Below are positions 22,599 through 29,641 of a DNA stretch of 33,603 nucleotides, one piece after another. The stretch is from Bacillota bacterium (GTDB lineage Bacteria > Bacillota > Clostridia > Christensenellales > Aristaeellaceae), in assembly GCA_023415715.1 (NCBI GenBank), contig JAEZJP010000040.1, forward strand, positions 1-33,603, given 5' to 3'. Positions within the stretch are counted from its first letter, which is position 1; each line of letters starts with the position of its first letter. A program made the translations under genes and the position numbers. The notes under the pieces were generated by a model that was not told where the DNA came from, ran no database searches, and saw nothing but the letters and a program-made list of their open reading frames with translations.

Positions 22599-23453
22599 CT
22601 ACCGTCTCCTTCTATGAAACATACTGCGCCGGTTGGGCGGTGGCTCGGCCTCATCAGGATTTTGCCACTCATCCGGCGAAGGCTGTTCCGTTTCGTAGGG
22701 GACGGGCCATTCCTCCATCCCGTCCTCCGGTTCTAAAGGAGGCTGAGGTATTTGATACCGCCTGTCATAAGCGTAGCGGCCCGTATCCTGCCAGGAAAGG
22801 ATCTGCTGCCGGTGCGGCTGCGTATATTCCTCCCAGTCGGGACTTACGTTTTCCTCCATAATCACCGGTTGGGGTTGGGGGGATTCGTACCCGTCCTCTT
22901 CCTGCCATTCCGGCTCAACAGCAACCAGTTCCGGCGGCAGTTCCTCATCGGCAGGCTCCTGCTGGAACGCGGCGGAATGGGCTGTTGTGAGGCCCATAAA
23001 CAAACGCATGCGAAGCAGCGCGTCGCCTACCACCAGCCGGGAACCGTGGTGCATGACCCATTCCCTTTGATCAGGCGCAGGCTCCTCGCCGTCCACCACA
23101 ACATTCAAATGCGGGGCTGGCGTTATAATCAGCCCCACACCGTCTTCAAACCGGAAATCCCCGTGGCGGTTTGCCACGCCGGGACAGGGTATGCTTACAT
23201 CGCAGCTGCGCAAACAGCCCAGCGTGCCCTCCCTGGGAAGCGGAATCACCGTTCCCGGCGGCAGCGTTTCGCTGCCTGCCAGCACCACCAGCTCACCTAC
23301 CAGCCCCGCGTCGGGAAGCTTCCTCAAGCGCTTGCGCCGCTGATTGGCGTCTTTACGCAGCCACATGAAGCTGCGCCAGACGATGATCACACCCAAAAAG
23401 GCAAACCAGTACCGCGCCCCCAGAGCCACGATCTCATACGCCTGTGCAGGCAC
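22599..23453 (-). CDS. Membrane-anchored protein with a degenerate FHA domain
   Basis: GTG 23453 (284 aa) has only a weak upstream site (GGCGGTGG). A membrane helix occupies about residues 10-32, followed by a basic stretch RRKRLRKL. An FHA-like fold spans about 50-155, but the phosphothreonine contacts are altered: the usual GR becomes GC (GCLRSCD), the S of VSRxH becomes A (VANRHGDF), and the NG(T/S)xVNG loop reads NVVVDGE. A long acidic, Pro/Gln/Trp-rich tail (about 165-275) ends in a basic RRRR cluster. It is the first gene of the operon with rodA and pbpA, and so is probably a scaffold for the elongation machinery. A minus-strand TATACT at 23487-23492 may be its -10. Confidence 0.8.
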   Translation of the reverse strand: MPAQAYEIVALGARYWFAFLGVIIVWRSFMWLRKDANQRRKRLRKLPDAGLVGELVVLAGSETLPPGTVIPLPREGTLGCLRSCDVSIPCPGVANRHGDFRFEDGVGLIITPAPHLNVVVDGEEPAPDQREWVMHHGSRLVVGDALLRMRLFMGLTTAHSAAFQQEPADEELPPELVAVEPEWQEEDGYESPQPQPVIMEENVSPDWEEYTQPHRQQILSWQDTGRYAYDRRYQIPQPPLEPEDGMEEWPVPYETEQPSPDEWQNPDEAEPPPNRRSMFHRRRR

Positions 23454-23621
23454 GACACCACCGCCTTAACCTGTTTATTCCTATACAGTATAGCATAAAA
23501 ACGGCCAAAGGCGCCATTTTCTTGCTTTTGGTCAAAAACGGGGCCGTACATTCTCTCAAATATAAGCCGCCTGCCTTCGGAATCACAGGAACATTGTGCG
23601 CAATTTGCCAACGGATGGGTG

Positions 23622-23650
23622 TTGAAACTTGCTAAGCGATGGATTATAAT
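23622..23650 (+). promoter_or_regulatory. Sigma-A promoter of the DUF951 gene
   Basis: TTGAAA (23622-23627) and a perfect TATAAT (23645-23650) with a 17-base spacer lie 31 bases before ATG 23681. Confidence 0.85.
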
Positions 23651-23680
23651 AGTTGCAACTATTTGCTGGAGGTCAGGCGA

Positions 23681-23890
23681 ATGGAGGATATCCGGCTGGG
23701 CGACCGAATCCAGACACGCAAAACGCATCCCTGCGGCAGCGATGAATGGACCGTCATCCGCACGGGTGCCGACATCAAGATTAAGTGTCTTAAGTGCGGG
23801 CGCATCGTGATGATGGACCGGGCAGTTTTCTTAAAGCGCCGCAAGAAGGTGTTATCCCCAGGCCCTGCCAGCCTTGCGCAACCTGAATGA
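23681..23890 (+). CDS. DUF951 family protein
   Basis: ATG 23681 (69 aa) follows GGAGG at 8 bases; codons upstream of it fall in the promoter. The protein is the typical DUF951 pattern: MEDIRLGD, KTHPCGSDEWTVIRTGADI and KCLKCGRIVMM. C18, C36 and C39 with a basic segment KRRKK (about 52-56) suggest a zinc-binding nucleic-acid contact. These small proteins occur near the replication origin and parB/ychF genes in many Firmicutes; the function is unknown. Here it is alone, with its own promoter and terminator. Confidence 0.9.
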   Translation: MEDIRLGDRIQTRKTHPCGSDEWTVIRTGADIKIKCLKCGRIVMMDRAVFLKRRKKVLSPGPASLAQPE

Positions 23891-23896
23891 CCTGCC

Positions 23897-23922
23897 TGCC
23901 TTCCGGGACTGGAAGGCATTTT
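23897..23922 (+). terminator. Terminator after DUF951
   Basis: TGCCTTCC (23897-23904) pairs with GGAAGGCA (23911-23918), loop GGGACT, followed by TTTTCT. Confidence 0.85.
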
Positions 23923-23985
23923 CTAGGTTTGGAAAAAAAGCGAAGCATATGCCCTTAAAGCGCACGAAGGAGGCTACTACCCCTC

Positions 23986-24609
23986 ATGAGTACCGAACCC
24001 GAAAAGGAAGCCATGCCTGAAGAAAAACCTGAAACCGACAGCCAGGCAAGCATACAAGCGAAGCCGAAGAAGGATGCGAAAAAAGAAATAGTAAGCTGGA
24101 TTCTGACCATTGTAACAGCCGTGGTAGCTGCATTTTTGATTCGTACCTTCCTGTTTGAACCCATCCGTGTGGATGGGGAGAGCATGACCGATACGCTGCT
24201 GGACAAGGAACTGGTTTTTGTCACGAAGCCCGAATATTATTTGGGTTCGCCTTCCCGCCAGGATGTGATCATCTGCAAATATCCCGGCCGCAACAACCAG
24301 TATTTTGTCAAGCGTCTTATCGCCCTTCCCGGGGATACAGTGGAGATCAAATATGACCGCCAGATTGGCACCAACACCGTGTTTGTTAACGGGGAAGCGG
24401 TGGACGAGCCCTATCTTACGCCGGAGCGGAACAACAGCAACAACGCCATGGCGCCTTTGACTCTTAAAGCGGACCAATACTTCGTTATGGGCGACAACCG
24501 GGACAACAGCAACGACAGCCGCTACATCGGCCCCATTTCCCGCAGCCAGATCATCGGCCACGTGCGGTTCGTCTTTTTCCCGTTCAACGAAGCCCGCAAC
24601 ATAAAGTAA
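23986..24609 (+). CDS. Signal peptidase I, paralogue 1
   Basis: ATG 23986 (207 aa) follows GAAGGAGG, at a longish 12 bases. A 32-residue acidic/Lys-rich cytoplasmic tail precedes one membrane helix (about 35-57). The catalytic dyad is S66 in VDGESMTDTL and K109 in YFVKRLIALPGD. The family box MGDNRDNSNDSR is complete. The enzyme cuts signal peptides of exported proteins on the outer face of the membrane. Residues from about 33 are very close to paralogue 3 (26211-26810), suggesting duplication. Paralogue 2 follows 38 bases later. The gene is downstream of the DUF951 terminator and I saw no clear promoter in the 63-base gap. Confidence 0.95.
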   Translation: MSTEPEKEAMPEEKPETDSQASIQAKPKKDAKKEIVSWILTIVTAVVAAFLIRTFLFEPIRVDGESMTDTLLDKELVFVTKPEYYLGSPSRQDVIICKYPGRNNQYFVKRLIALPGDTVEIKYDRQIGTNTVFVNGEAVDEPYLTPERNNSNNAMAPLTLKADQYFVMGDNRDNSNDSRYIGPISRSQIIGHVRFVFFPFNEARNIK

Positions 24610-24647
24610 GCGTTTGTCCTTAAGCGCCGGCGGGAAGGGGGGCAAAA

Positions 24648-25265
24648 GTGCTCAAGCGAAATGACGGCGAGAAACCGAAGCGTTCAGACCCGCTTCCGCT
24701 CCTGCCTTTTCCCGAGACACAAACCGATCCCGCCGTGGAGACAAAAAAGGCCATCCGCGAAATACTGTCCTGGGTGGCCGTTTTTGCTGCCGCCATTTTA
24801 GTTGCCGCGCTTGTCCAATTCTTCGTGCTTAAGCCCCTGCGGGTAGATGGCCAGAGTATGAGCCAGACGCTGATACATAATGAATTCATACTGGTATCAA
24901 AGGCCGACTACTGGCGTTTAGAGCCCCAAAGGCTGGATGTGGTGATCTGCCGCTATCCCGACCGTGAAGACACATATGTGAAACGGGTGGTGGGCATCCC
25001 GGGTGACACGGTGGAGGTCAAAAAAGATGTGGTGCTTGTGAACGGCAGGGCGCTTACGGAAGATTACATCACCTACCCTGCCGACTACAACTTCGGCCCC
25101 ATCATCCTCAAGGCGGATGAATACTTTGTCTTGGGGGACAACCGCATCCACAGCACCGACAGCCATATCATCGGGCCGATCAAGCGGGATGCCATACTTG
25201 GCCGCGTGCGGCTGGTGATCTATCCCCTGGACAAAATACGCACGATTCCTACTGGGCATGATTAG
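24648..25265 (+). CDS. Signal peptidase I, paralogue 2 (divergent)
   Basis: GTG 24648 (205 aa) follows GGAAGGGGGG. A Pro-rich cytoplasmic tail (about 1-35) leads to one membrane helix (about 38-60), then S70 in VDGQSMSQTL and K112 in YVKRVVGIPGD, and the variant box LGDNRIHSTDSH where paralogues 1 and 3 have GDNRDNSNDSR. The protein lacks the extra LTP/N-rich insert of the other two, so it diverged earlier or works on other substrates. It should be active, as both catalytic residues are present. It is probably co-transcribed with paralogue 1. Confidence 0.95.
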   Translation: MLKRNDGEKPKRSDPLPLLPFPETQTDPAVETKKAIREILSWVAVFAAAILVAALVQFFVLKPLRVDGQSMSQTLIHNEFILVSKADYWRLEPQRLDVVICRYPDREDTYVKRVVGIPGDTVEVKKDVVLVNGRALTEDYITYPADYNFGPIILKADEYFVLGDNRIHSTDSHIIGPIKRDAILGRVRLVIYPLDKIRTIPTGHD

Positions 25266-25298
25266 GTGGTAATCGCATTGCACCAAAGACAAAAAAAC

Positions 25299-25321
25299 GC
25301 CTCGTCCCTTATGGGCGGGGC
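25299..25321 (+). terminator. Weak hairpin after the second signal peptidase
   Basis: GCCTCG-T-CCC (25299-25308) can pair with GGGCGGGGC (25313-25321) with one bulge and a G-T pair. A seven-base A-run precedes it, so on the minus strand it has a T-tract; on the plus strand the following T-run is poor. It may partly separate the signal peptidases from the sigma-factor operon. Confidence 0.35.
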
Positions 25322-25359
25322 ATATTCATTATTTTCCATATAAATTTTTCGCTTCATGG

Positions 25360-25387
25360 TGTAACTTTTTACTTTTGCCTGCGAGTA
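25360..25387 (+). promoter_or_regulatory. Possible ECF-type promoter of the sigma-factor gene
   Basis: TGTAAC (25360-25365) is followed, after 16 bases, by CGAGTA (25382-25387), 41 bases before the TTG start. The AAC-type -35 and CG-type -10 resemble ECF promoters such as the sigma-X group, so autoregulation is plausible. It is a single site and has not been compared with others. Confidence 0.4.
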
Positions 25388-25427
25388 TTATCATGTACAC
25401 GCGGGCGCGGCGGAGGGAGGGACCGGT

Positions 25428-25961
25428 TTGCAGGACGACAACACCCTCATGCAACGCGTGAAGAACGGCGACCAGCAGGCGTTTGAAACGCTTGTCCTGC
25501 GCCACCGGGAAGGAGCATTGCACCTGGCATCAAGCCTTGTCAAGGATGCGCACCTTGCTGAGGATGTGGTCCAGGAATGCTTTGCAGATCTGTACCTTCA
25601 CAGAAACGCCTATAGGCCCGATTTTTCCTTCGCAACCTTCCTGGGTGCGCTTGTCCGCCACAAAAGTATCGATATGCTGCGCAGATCAAAGCATCAACCG
25701 GTGCCCTTTGACATTCTGCCGGAAGAAGCGGGCGGAGAAACGCCGGAAAGCCTGTGTATCCGCCGCGAGATCTACACGGGGCTGTTTCAGGCCCTGAACG
25801 ATCTTGACGAAGAGCAGCGCGAAATGCTGCTGTTGTTTGCTGTCAGCGGCATGGATTACCAGCAGATTGCCAAAACGCTTCACAAGAGCATTCCCCAGGT
25901 GAAGATTGGCCTTCACCGCATACGAAAGAAGCTTAAAAAAGCAAAGGAGGATTGGAAATGA
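25428..25961 (+). CDS. ECF-type RNA polymerase sigma factor
   Basis: TTG 25428 (177 aa) is chosen for GGAGGG 6 bases upstream. Region 2 spans about residues 10-90, with DAHLAEDVVQECFADLY (2.1-2.2) and FLGALVRHKSIDMLRR (2.4, -10 binding). Region 4 spans about 120-172, with LDEEQREMLLLFAVSGMDY and QQIAKTLHKSIPQVKIGLHRIRKKL as the -35-binding helix-turn-helix. No region 3 is present, as expected for group IV. The stop overlaps the next gene's ATG (ATGA at 25958-25961), so the small membrane protein is translationally coupled and is the natural candidate for its antagonist. It sits between signal peptidase genes. Confidence 0.93.
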   Translation: MQDDNTLMQRVKNGDQQAFETLVLRHREGALHLASSLVKDAHLAEDVVQECFADLYLHRNAYRPDFSFATFLGALVRHKSIDMLRRSKHQPVPFDILPEEAGGETPESLCIRREIYTGLFQALNDLDEEQREMLLLFAVSGMDYQQIAKTLHKSIPQVKIGLHRIRKKLKKAKEDWK

Positions 25962-26179
25962 GCTCCGAAAAAGACCATCTTTCCGCTGTTTGGGCTTCGG
26001 TCGAAGAAAAGACACGCCTTATGGAGGCTGCCGGGCTTCTCCTCCTTAACCCCGACGCGGATGGCCGCAAATACTTGAGGCCTGTTATCGCACTGGCCTG
26101 CACACTGGCCCTATGCCTGCTCCCCATGGTTTCAGCAGGCGAGGAGGCGTATACCGTTCTTGCCCGGCTTGCCTGGTAA
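25958..26179 (+). CDS. Small one-helix membrane protein coupled to the ECF sigma factor
   Basis: ATG 25958 (73 aa) overlaps the sigma stop as ATGA and has GGAGG 7 bases upstream. Residues 1-41 are charged and probably cytoplasmic. A single helix (about 42-60, IALACTLALCLLPMVSA) is preceded by GRKYLR, favouring N-inside. Residues 58-60 (V-S-A) form a signal-peptidase AXA-type site, leaving a 13-residue tail GEEAYTVLARLAW outside. I see no zinc anti-sigma HxxxCxxC motif and no homologue that I recognise. Given its position it may be a small anti-sigma factor or a precursor processed by the neighbouring signal peptidases. Both are inference. Confidence 0.75.
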   Translation: MSSEKDHLSAVWASVEEKTRLMEAAGLLLLNPDADGRKYLRPVIALACTLALCLLPMVSAGEEAYTVLARLAW

Positions 26180-26210
26180 ATATTAAAATCCACAAAAGGA
26201 GGCCTTTCCC

Positions 26211-26810
26211 ATGAGTGTTCTTCCCCAGAATAATATGTCCCCCGGCACCCAGCCTACGAACAAAGAATTAAAACATAAGCGAGTTCGCAAGGAGATTCTA
26301 AGCTGGGTGCTGACCCTTGCAGCCGCTGTAGCCATCGCTTTATTGGTGCGCAACTTTTTGTTCGAGCCCATCCGGGTGGACGGGGAAAGCATGACGGACA
26401 CGCTTCAAAACGGAGAGCTTATGTTTGTCACCAAGCCCGAATACATATTGGGATCGCCCTCCCGGCAGGATGTGATCATTTGCCGTTATCCAAACCGAAC
26501 GGAATATTTCGTAAAGCGTCTTGTCGCATTACCAGGCGATACGGTGGAAATCAAGTATGACCAGAGAACCGGCATAAACACGGTATATGTGAACGGCAAG
26601 GCTGTCGATGAGCCCTTTTTAACCCCCAGCCGGAACGACAAGGACAATTCCATGGCGCCGCTCACTTTAAAAGACGACGAGTACTTTGTGCTGGGCGACA
26701 ACCGGGACAACAGCAACGACAGCCGGTATGTGGGTGCGCTTCACCGCAACCAGATCGTCGGCCACGTACGGTTTGTGTTCTTCCCTTTCACAAGTGCCCG
26801 CTCCGTTTAA
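26211..26810 (+). CDS. Signal peptidase I, paralogue 3
   Basis: ATG 26211 (199 aa) follows AAAGGAGG, 31 bases after the small protein gene, so it is probably in the sigma-factor operon. A basic cytoplasmic tail, one membrane helix (about 28-50), S60 in VDGESMTDTL and K102 in YFVKRLVALPGD, and the box LGDNRDNSNDSR are all present. From residue 27 it is close to paralogue 1, including the SPSRQDVIIC and MAPLTLK segments; only the cytoplasmic tails differ. Being transcribed with the ECF sigma factor suggests induced expression, whereas paralogues 1 and 2 may be constitutive. It converges with the VanY-like gene, 7 bases apart, without a visible terminator. Confidence 0.95.
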   Translation: MSVLPQNNMSPGTQPTNKELKHKRVRKEILSWVLTLAAAVAIALLVRNFLFEPIRVDGESMTDTLQNGELMFVTKPEYILGSPSRQDVIICRYPNRTEYFVKRLVALPGDTVEIKYDQRTGINTVYVNGKAVDEPFLTPSRNDKDNSMAPLTLKDDEYFVLGDNRDNSNDSRYVGALHRNQIVGHVRFVFFPFTSARSV

Positions 26811-26817
26811 TAATGAT

Positions 26818-27858
26818 TCATTCTTCCGTTTCAGGGTATGTTACGGCCATCACCGCATATCCCGTATTATCCATGGAAGCTTCCCAAAGGCAGCCTTCCG
26901 GAATGGAGAAGGAAAGCCCGTCTGCCACCCGTTTGCACAAAACGGTATAACGTGGCACTCCCCCCTCGTAATAGGTGAATATCCCTTCCTCTCTTAAAAA
27001 AGCAAGATACCTTGGAAAGTCCACATGGAGCGCATGCATGATAGTGCTGTGCGCCACGCCTACATAGCGAAAATGATATGCCTCGTCCTCATAGGGCGGG
27101 GCTGTTTTATTGCCGTAGCGGTGAATAAAGCCGTATTGCCAGGCGCTGCTCAAAAGAAGCTTCCCATCGGCCGACGCATTCAAAGGCGCATCCACCGGCG
27201 CTGCATTCCACCCTTCCGCAAGGCGGAGATCCACCACATAGGGTAGCTGATGCTCGCTGTAACCTGGGGCGGGCACCTCCCCGGCGGCCAGCTTTGCCGC
27301 TTCCGTAAGCGTCATCGTTTGGGCATGCTGTTTCAGCCGTTCCAGTTGCAGCTCCAACTGCTGGCCATAGGATCGTGATCCTTCCCATACAAGCCAGCTG
27401 TTCACTTTTTGAGAGCGGGCCATGGAAAACATCTTTTTCAGCGCCTTGATCACTTCCAGATCGGTGTTGGGCCGCGGCGTGCGCACGGCGATTTGACCTT
27501 CCCCCTCCGCTGCAATGCTCAATGTGTTCGGCGGAGCAGCCCTTCCCGGAACTGGATGGTCTTCGTCGATCAAAAGCATCTTTCCCGCCCAAAGCTCAGC
27601 TTCCGCCGGAACAACTTTCACAAGGCCTAATCCAGCGGGCATACCTTTTTGAATGGAATCGGGCAGCACTATCGGTATATCGGTCAAAACAACAGGGAGC
27701 GGGTCATTCTCCTGTACGGCCGCGGTTGTTTCACGGGCTGCGGGATGGCGGTAAAAAGCCATGAACAGCGCGCCTGCCAGAAAAATGGCGCTGACCATTA
27801 AGACTGCCAGGTTCGTGTGCCTTTTCCTGTATGGCCTAGCCTGCCTTAAGTAAAGCAT
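26818..27858 (-). CDS. VanY-like D-alanyl-D-alanine carboxypeptidase (peptidase M15B)
   Basis: ATG 27858 (346 aa) follows GGAGGGGGG. A basic start and membrane helix (about 16-36) anchor it outside. A linker region of about 100 residues precedes the M15B domain (about 130-310). Zinc ligands H203 and D210 lie in SEHQLPYVVDLR, and E259 and H262 in EAYHFRYVG; this matches VanY/DacB-type SEHQxGxxxD and ExWHxRYVG boxes, with Leu-Pro replacing the usual Gly-x-Ala. It removes the terminal D-Ala of peptidoglycan stems. It is opposite in direction to the flanking signal peptidase and exported-protein genes, and I see no clear promoter in the 27859-28065 gap on its strand. Confidence 0.88.
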   Translation of the reverse strand: MLYLRQARPYRKRHTNLAVLMVSAIFLAGALFMAFYRHPAARETTAAVQENDPLPVVLTDIPIVLPDSIQKGMPAGLGLVKVVPAEAELWAGKMLLIDEDHPVPGRAAPPNTLSIAAEGEGQIAVRTPRPNTDLEVIKALKKMFSMARSQKVNSWLVWEGSRSYGQQLELQLERLKQHAQTMTLTEAAKLAAGEVPAPGYSEHQLPYVVDLRLAEGWNAAPVDAPLNASADGKLLLSSAWQYGFIHRYGNKTAPPYEDEAYHFRYVGVAHSTIMHALHVDFPRYLAFLREEGIFTYYEGGVPRYTVLCKRVADGLSFSIPEGCLWEASMDNTGYAVMAVTYPETEE

Positions 27859-27976
27859 ACTCCCCCCTCCTTTTCCTTCGTGATGGACCTATTATGGCCC
27901 ATCATCTGAAGAAACATGCATGCAGTCATAAGACAAGGCCTTTCCTTTTAAAACACAAATGTTTACAGCCGTTTCC

Positions 27977-28005
27977 TTGCGCACGTTAACGCAATATGGT
28001 AAAAT
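27977..28005 (+). promoter_or_regulatory. Promoter of the tandem exported-protein genes
   Basis: TTGCGC (27977-27982) and TAAAAT (28000-28005) with a 17-base spacer lie about 60 bases before ATG 28066. Confidence 0.6.
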
Positions 28006-28065
28006 GCATGCATATGAAATCAGGTACCGGCTTAAAATCTTGCCGGACCGGATGGGGGCTTATCA

Positions 28066-29616
28066 ATGCGTCGGACAAGCTGTCTGTGGCTGTTTCTGCT
28101 ATTAATGTGTCTGCTTTCAGTAAGCACGGCACTTGGGGAAACCGCCTCCTACTCCTTTCCGGAGGAGGGGCTGCGGCTATATCTTCCCGGCGACTGGCAA
28201 GTATTGACACTGGCCAATCTGAAAGACCATGATCAGGAAATCAAGATGCTGGGCACAACTTCGGAAGCCTTGGCCGCGAGCTTTCAAGATAACGGAACAC
28301 TGCTGGAAGCCTTCCCGGCCGAGGGCGGGCAGATAAGGGTTCAGATAAAGGCCCTTCCGGATCAGTTCAACGCACAGGACGCCTACTCCATGACTGCGGA
28401 ACAAAAGGAAGACTTCCTTTTGAAAATGGCCAGGTCAGGCGGGTTATTAAGCGGCGCGTGGAACGAGGAACTGCCCGAGTTCGCGGTTTTTCGTGGCAAC
28501 GCTTCCATGCAGTCGCTGTCCGTTCAGACAATCGCCTATGCCACGGTGCGCTACGGAAAGGTTTATGCCGTTTCAGCCGATATCATCGGCAGGGAACCTA
28601 CGCAAGCGGATGAAGCAGCCCTGAATGCGGCCGCCGCTTCCATACTGTTCCTGGGCGCGCAGCACACGCCCGCACCCTCCGTTACCCCGGCGCTTAAGGC
28701 TACGCTGAATATTCAGCCCACGCCCACGCCGGCTCCCGCCGAAGTCAAGGTGCAGCGGGATGAGACGGCTTTGACATTGGATTATGTCCCCTCGGTTTCC
28801 AAAACGGCGAAATTAACGGTTACAGGCGTTACGGATCCCAATACGCCGCTTAGGTATTATGTCAACGGCCAGGGATACGAACGGTTTACCTCCGATAGCG
28901 AAGGGCGCTTTACATGCTTGATCCGCGAACTGACCAAAAACGGAAAGAACCTGGTAACCATCCATGCCATCGGTGAAAAGGGATATGGTGTCGTAGCTTT
29001 CACGGTAATGCTGGAGCAGGAAAAAGCACCGCTGATCGTAACACCCATAACGCAGGGTGTAGCGGATAATCGTACTGTTATCACCGGCGCCGTGCTGCCC
29101 GGCAGCACTGTGCAGGTTCTTTACCGCACTAAAACCTATGATGCGGTCGTATCGGAGGATGGCAGCTTTACCTGCGAAGTCGGCCTTGACCGGCTGGGAG
29201 AAAACACATTCACCATCCGCGCTTCCCTTACGGGTTACCTGAAAGGTGAGGATAAGCTTACGGTCGTTCGGATCAAGAGCGATTTGGACGAGCAGGATGC
29301 CTTCCAAAAGAAGCTAAGAAGCATCGGCTATGACAAGCTGACCGCAAAACCGGCATCCTACAAGGATGCCCAGGTAAAATATGAGGGCCAAATCCTGACT
29401 CTTTCAGGTCAGGGCGGCCAGCCTCTGGCAGTCATCTCAACAGAAGGAAGCGCAAATCCCGTTGCGGTGCTGTGCGAAGACTTAAGCGGTCTGGAACTGA
29501 ATCAGAATGCCGTTGTGCTCTGTACGCTGACCGGAGTCCTGCGGGAAGTAACGCTTGCCGGCGGCAAGGTATCCATTCCGGAAGCAAGGCTTAACTGGCT
29601 TTTGCCCAATGAGTAA
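28066..29616 (+). CDS. Exported multidomain protein, paralogue A (unknown function)
   Basis: ATG 28066 (516 aa) follows GGGGG at 7 bases. Residues 1-24 are a signal peptide ending ALG. Residues about 27-200 form a globular domain of PsbP/DUF1795-like style (FPEEGLRLYLPGDWQVLT at its start). A Thr/Pro/Ala linker (about 205-227) leads to two Ig-like segments (about 230-315 and 320-400, each with a GSTVQVLY or NTPLRYYVNGQ turn). The C-terminal part (about 405-516) resembles an OB-type fold. I do not recognise a catalytic site. It is followed after 25 bases by a paralogue with the same layout. An envelope or adhesion role is possible; the nearby signal peptidases and transpeptidase-type enzymes suggest a cell-surface context. 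Confidence 0.8.
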   Translation: MRRTSCLWLFLLLMCLLSVSTALGETASYSFPEEGLRLYLPGDWQVLTLANLKDHDQEIKMLGTTSEALAASFQDNGTLLEAFPAEGGQIRVQIKALPDQFNAQDAYSMTAEQKEDFLLKMARSGGLLSGAWNEELPEFAVFRGNASMQSLSVQTIAYATVRYGKVYAVSADIIGREPTQADEAALNAAAASILFLGAQHTPAPSVTPALKATLNIQPTPTPAPAEVKVQRDETALTLDYVPSVSKTAKLTVTGVTDPNTPLRYYVNGQGYERFTSDSEGRFTCLIRELTKNGKNLVTIHAIGEKGYGVVAFTVMLEQEKAPLIVTPITQGVADNRTVITGAVLPGSTVQVLYRTKTYDAVVSEDGSFTCEVGLDRLGENTFTIRASLTGYLKGEDKLTVVRIKSDLDEQDAFQKKLRSIGYDKLTAKPASYKDAQVKYEGQILTLSGQGGQPLAVISTEGSANPVAVLCEDLSGLELNQNAVVLCTLTGVLREVTLAGGKVSIPEARLNWLLPNE

Positions 29617-29641
29617 TGCCCCATAAAGGATGGTGTTTCGG

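Noticed and set aside
22752..23498. 248-codon open frame on the plus strand
   Set aside because: Antisense to the FHA gene; Arg/His/Pro-rich and no initiation signal.
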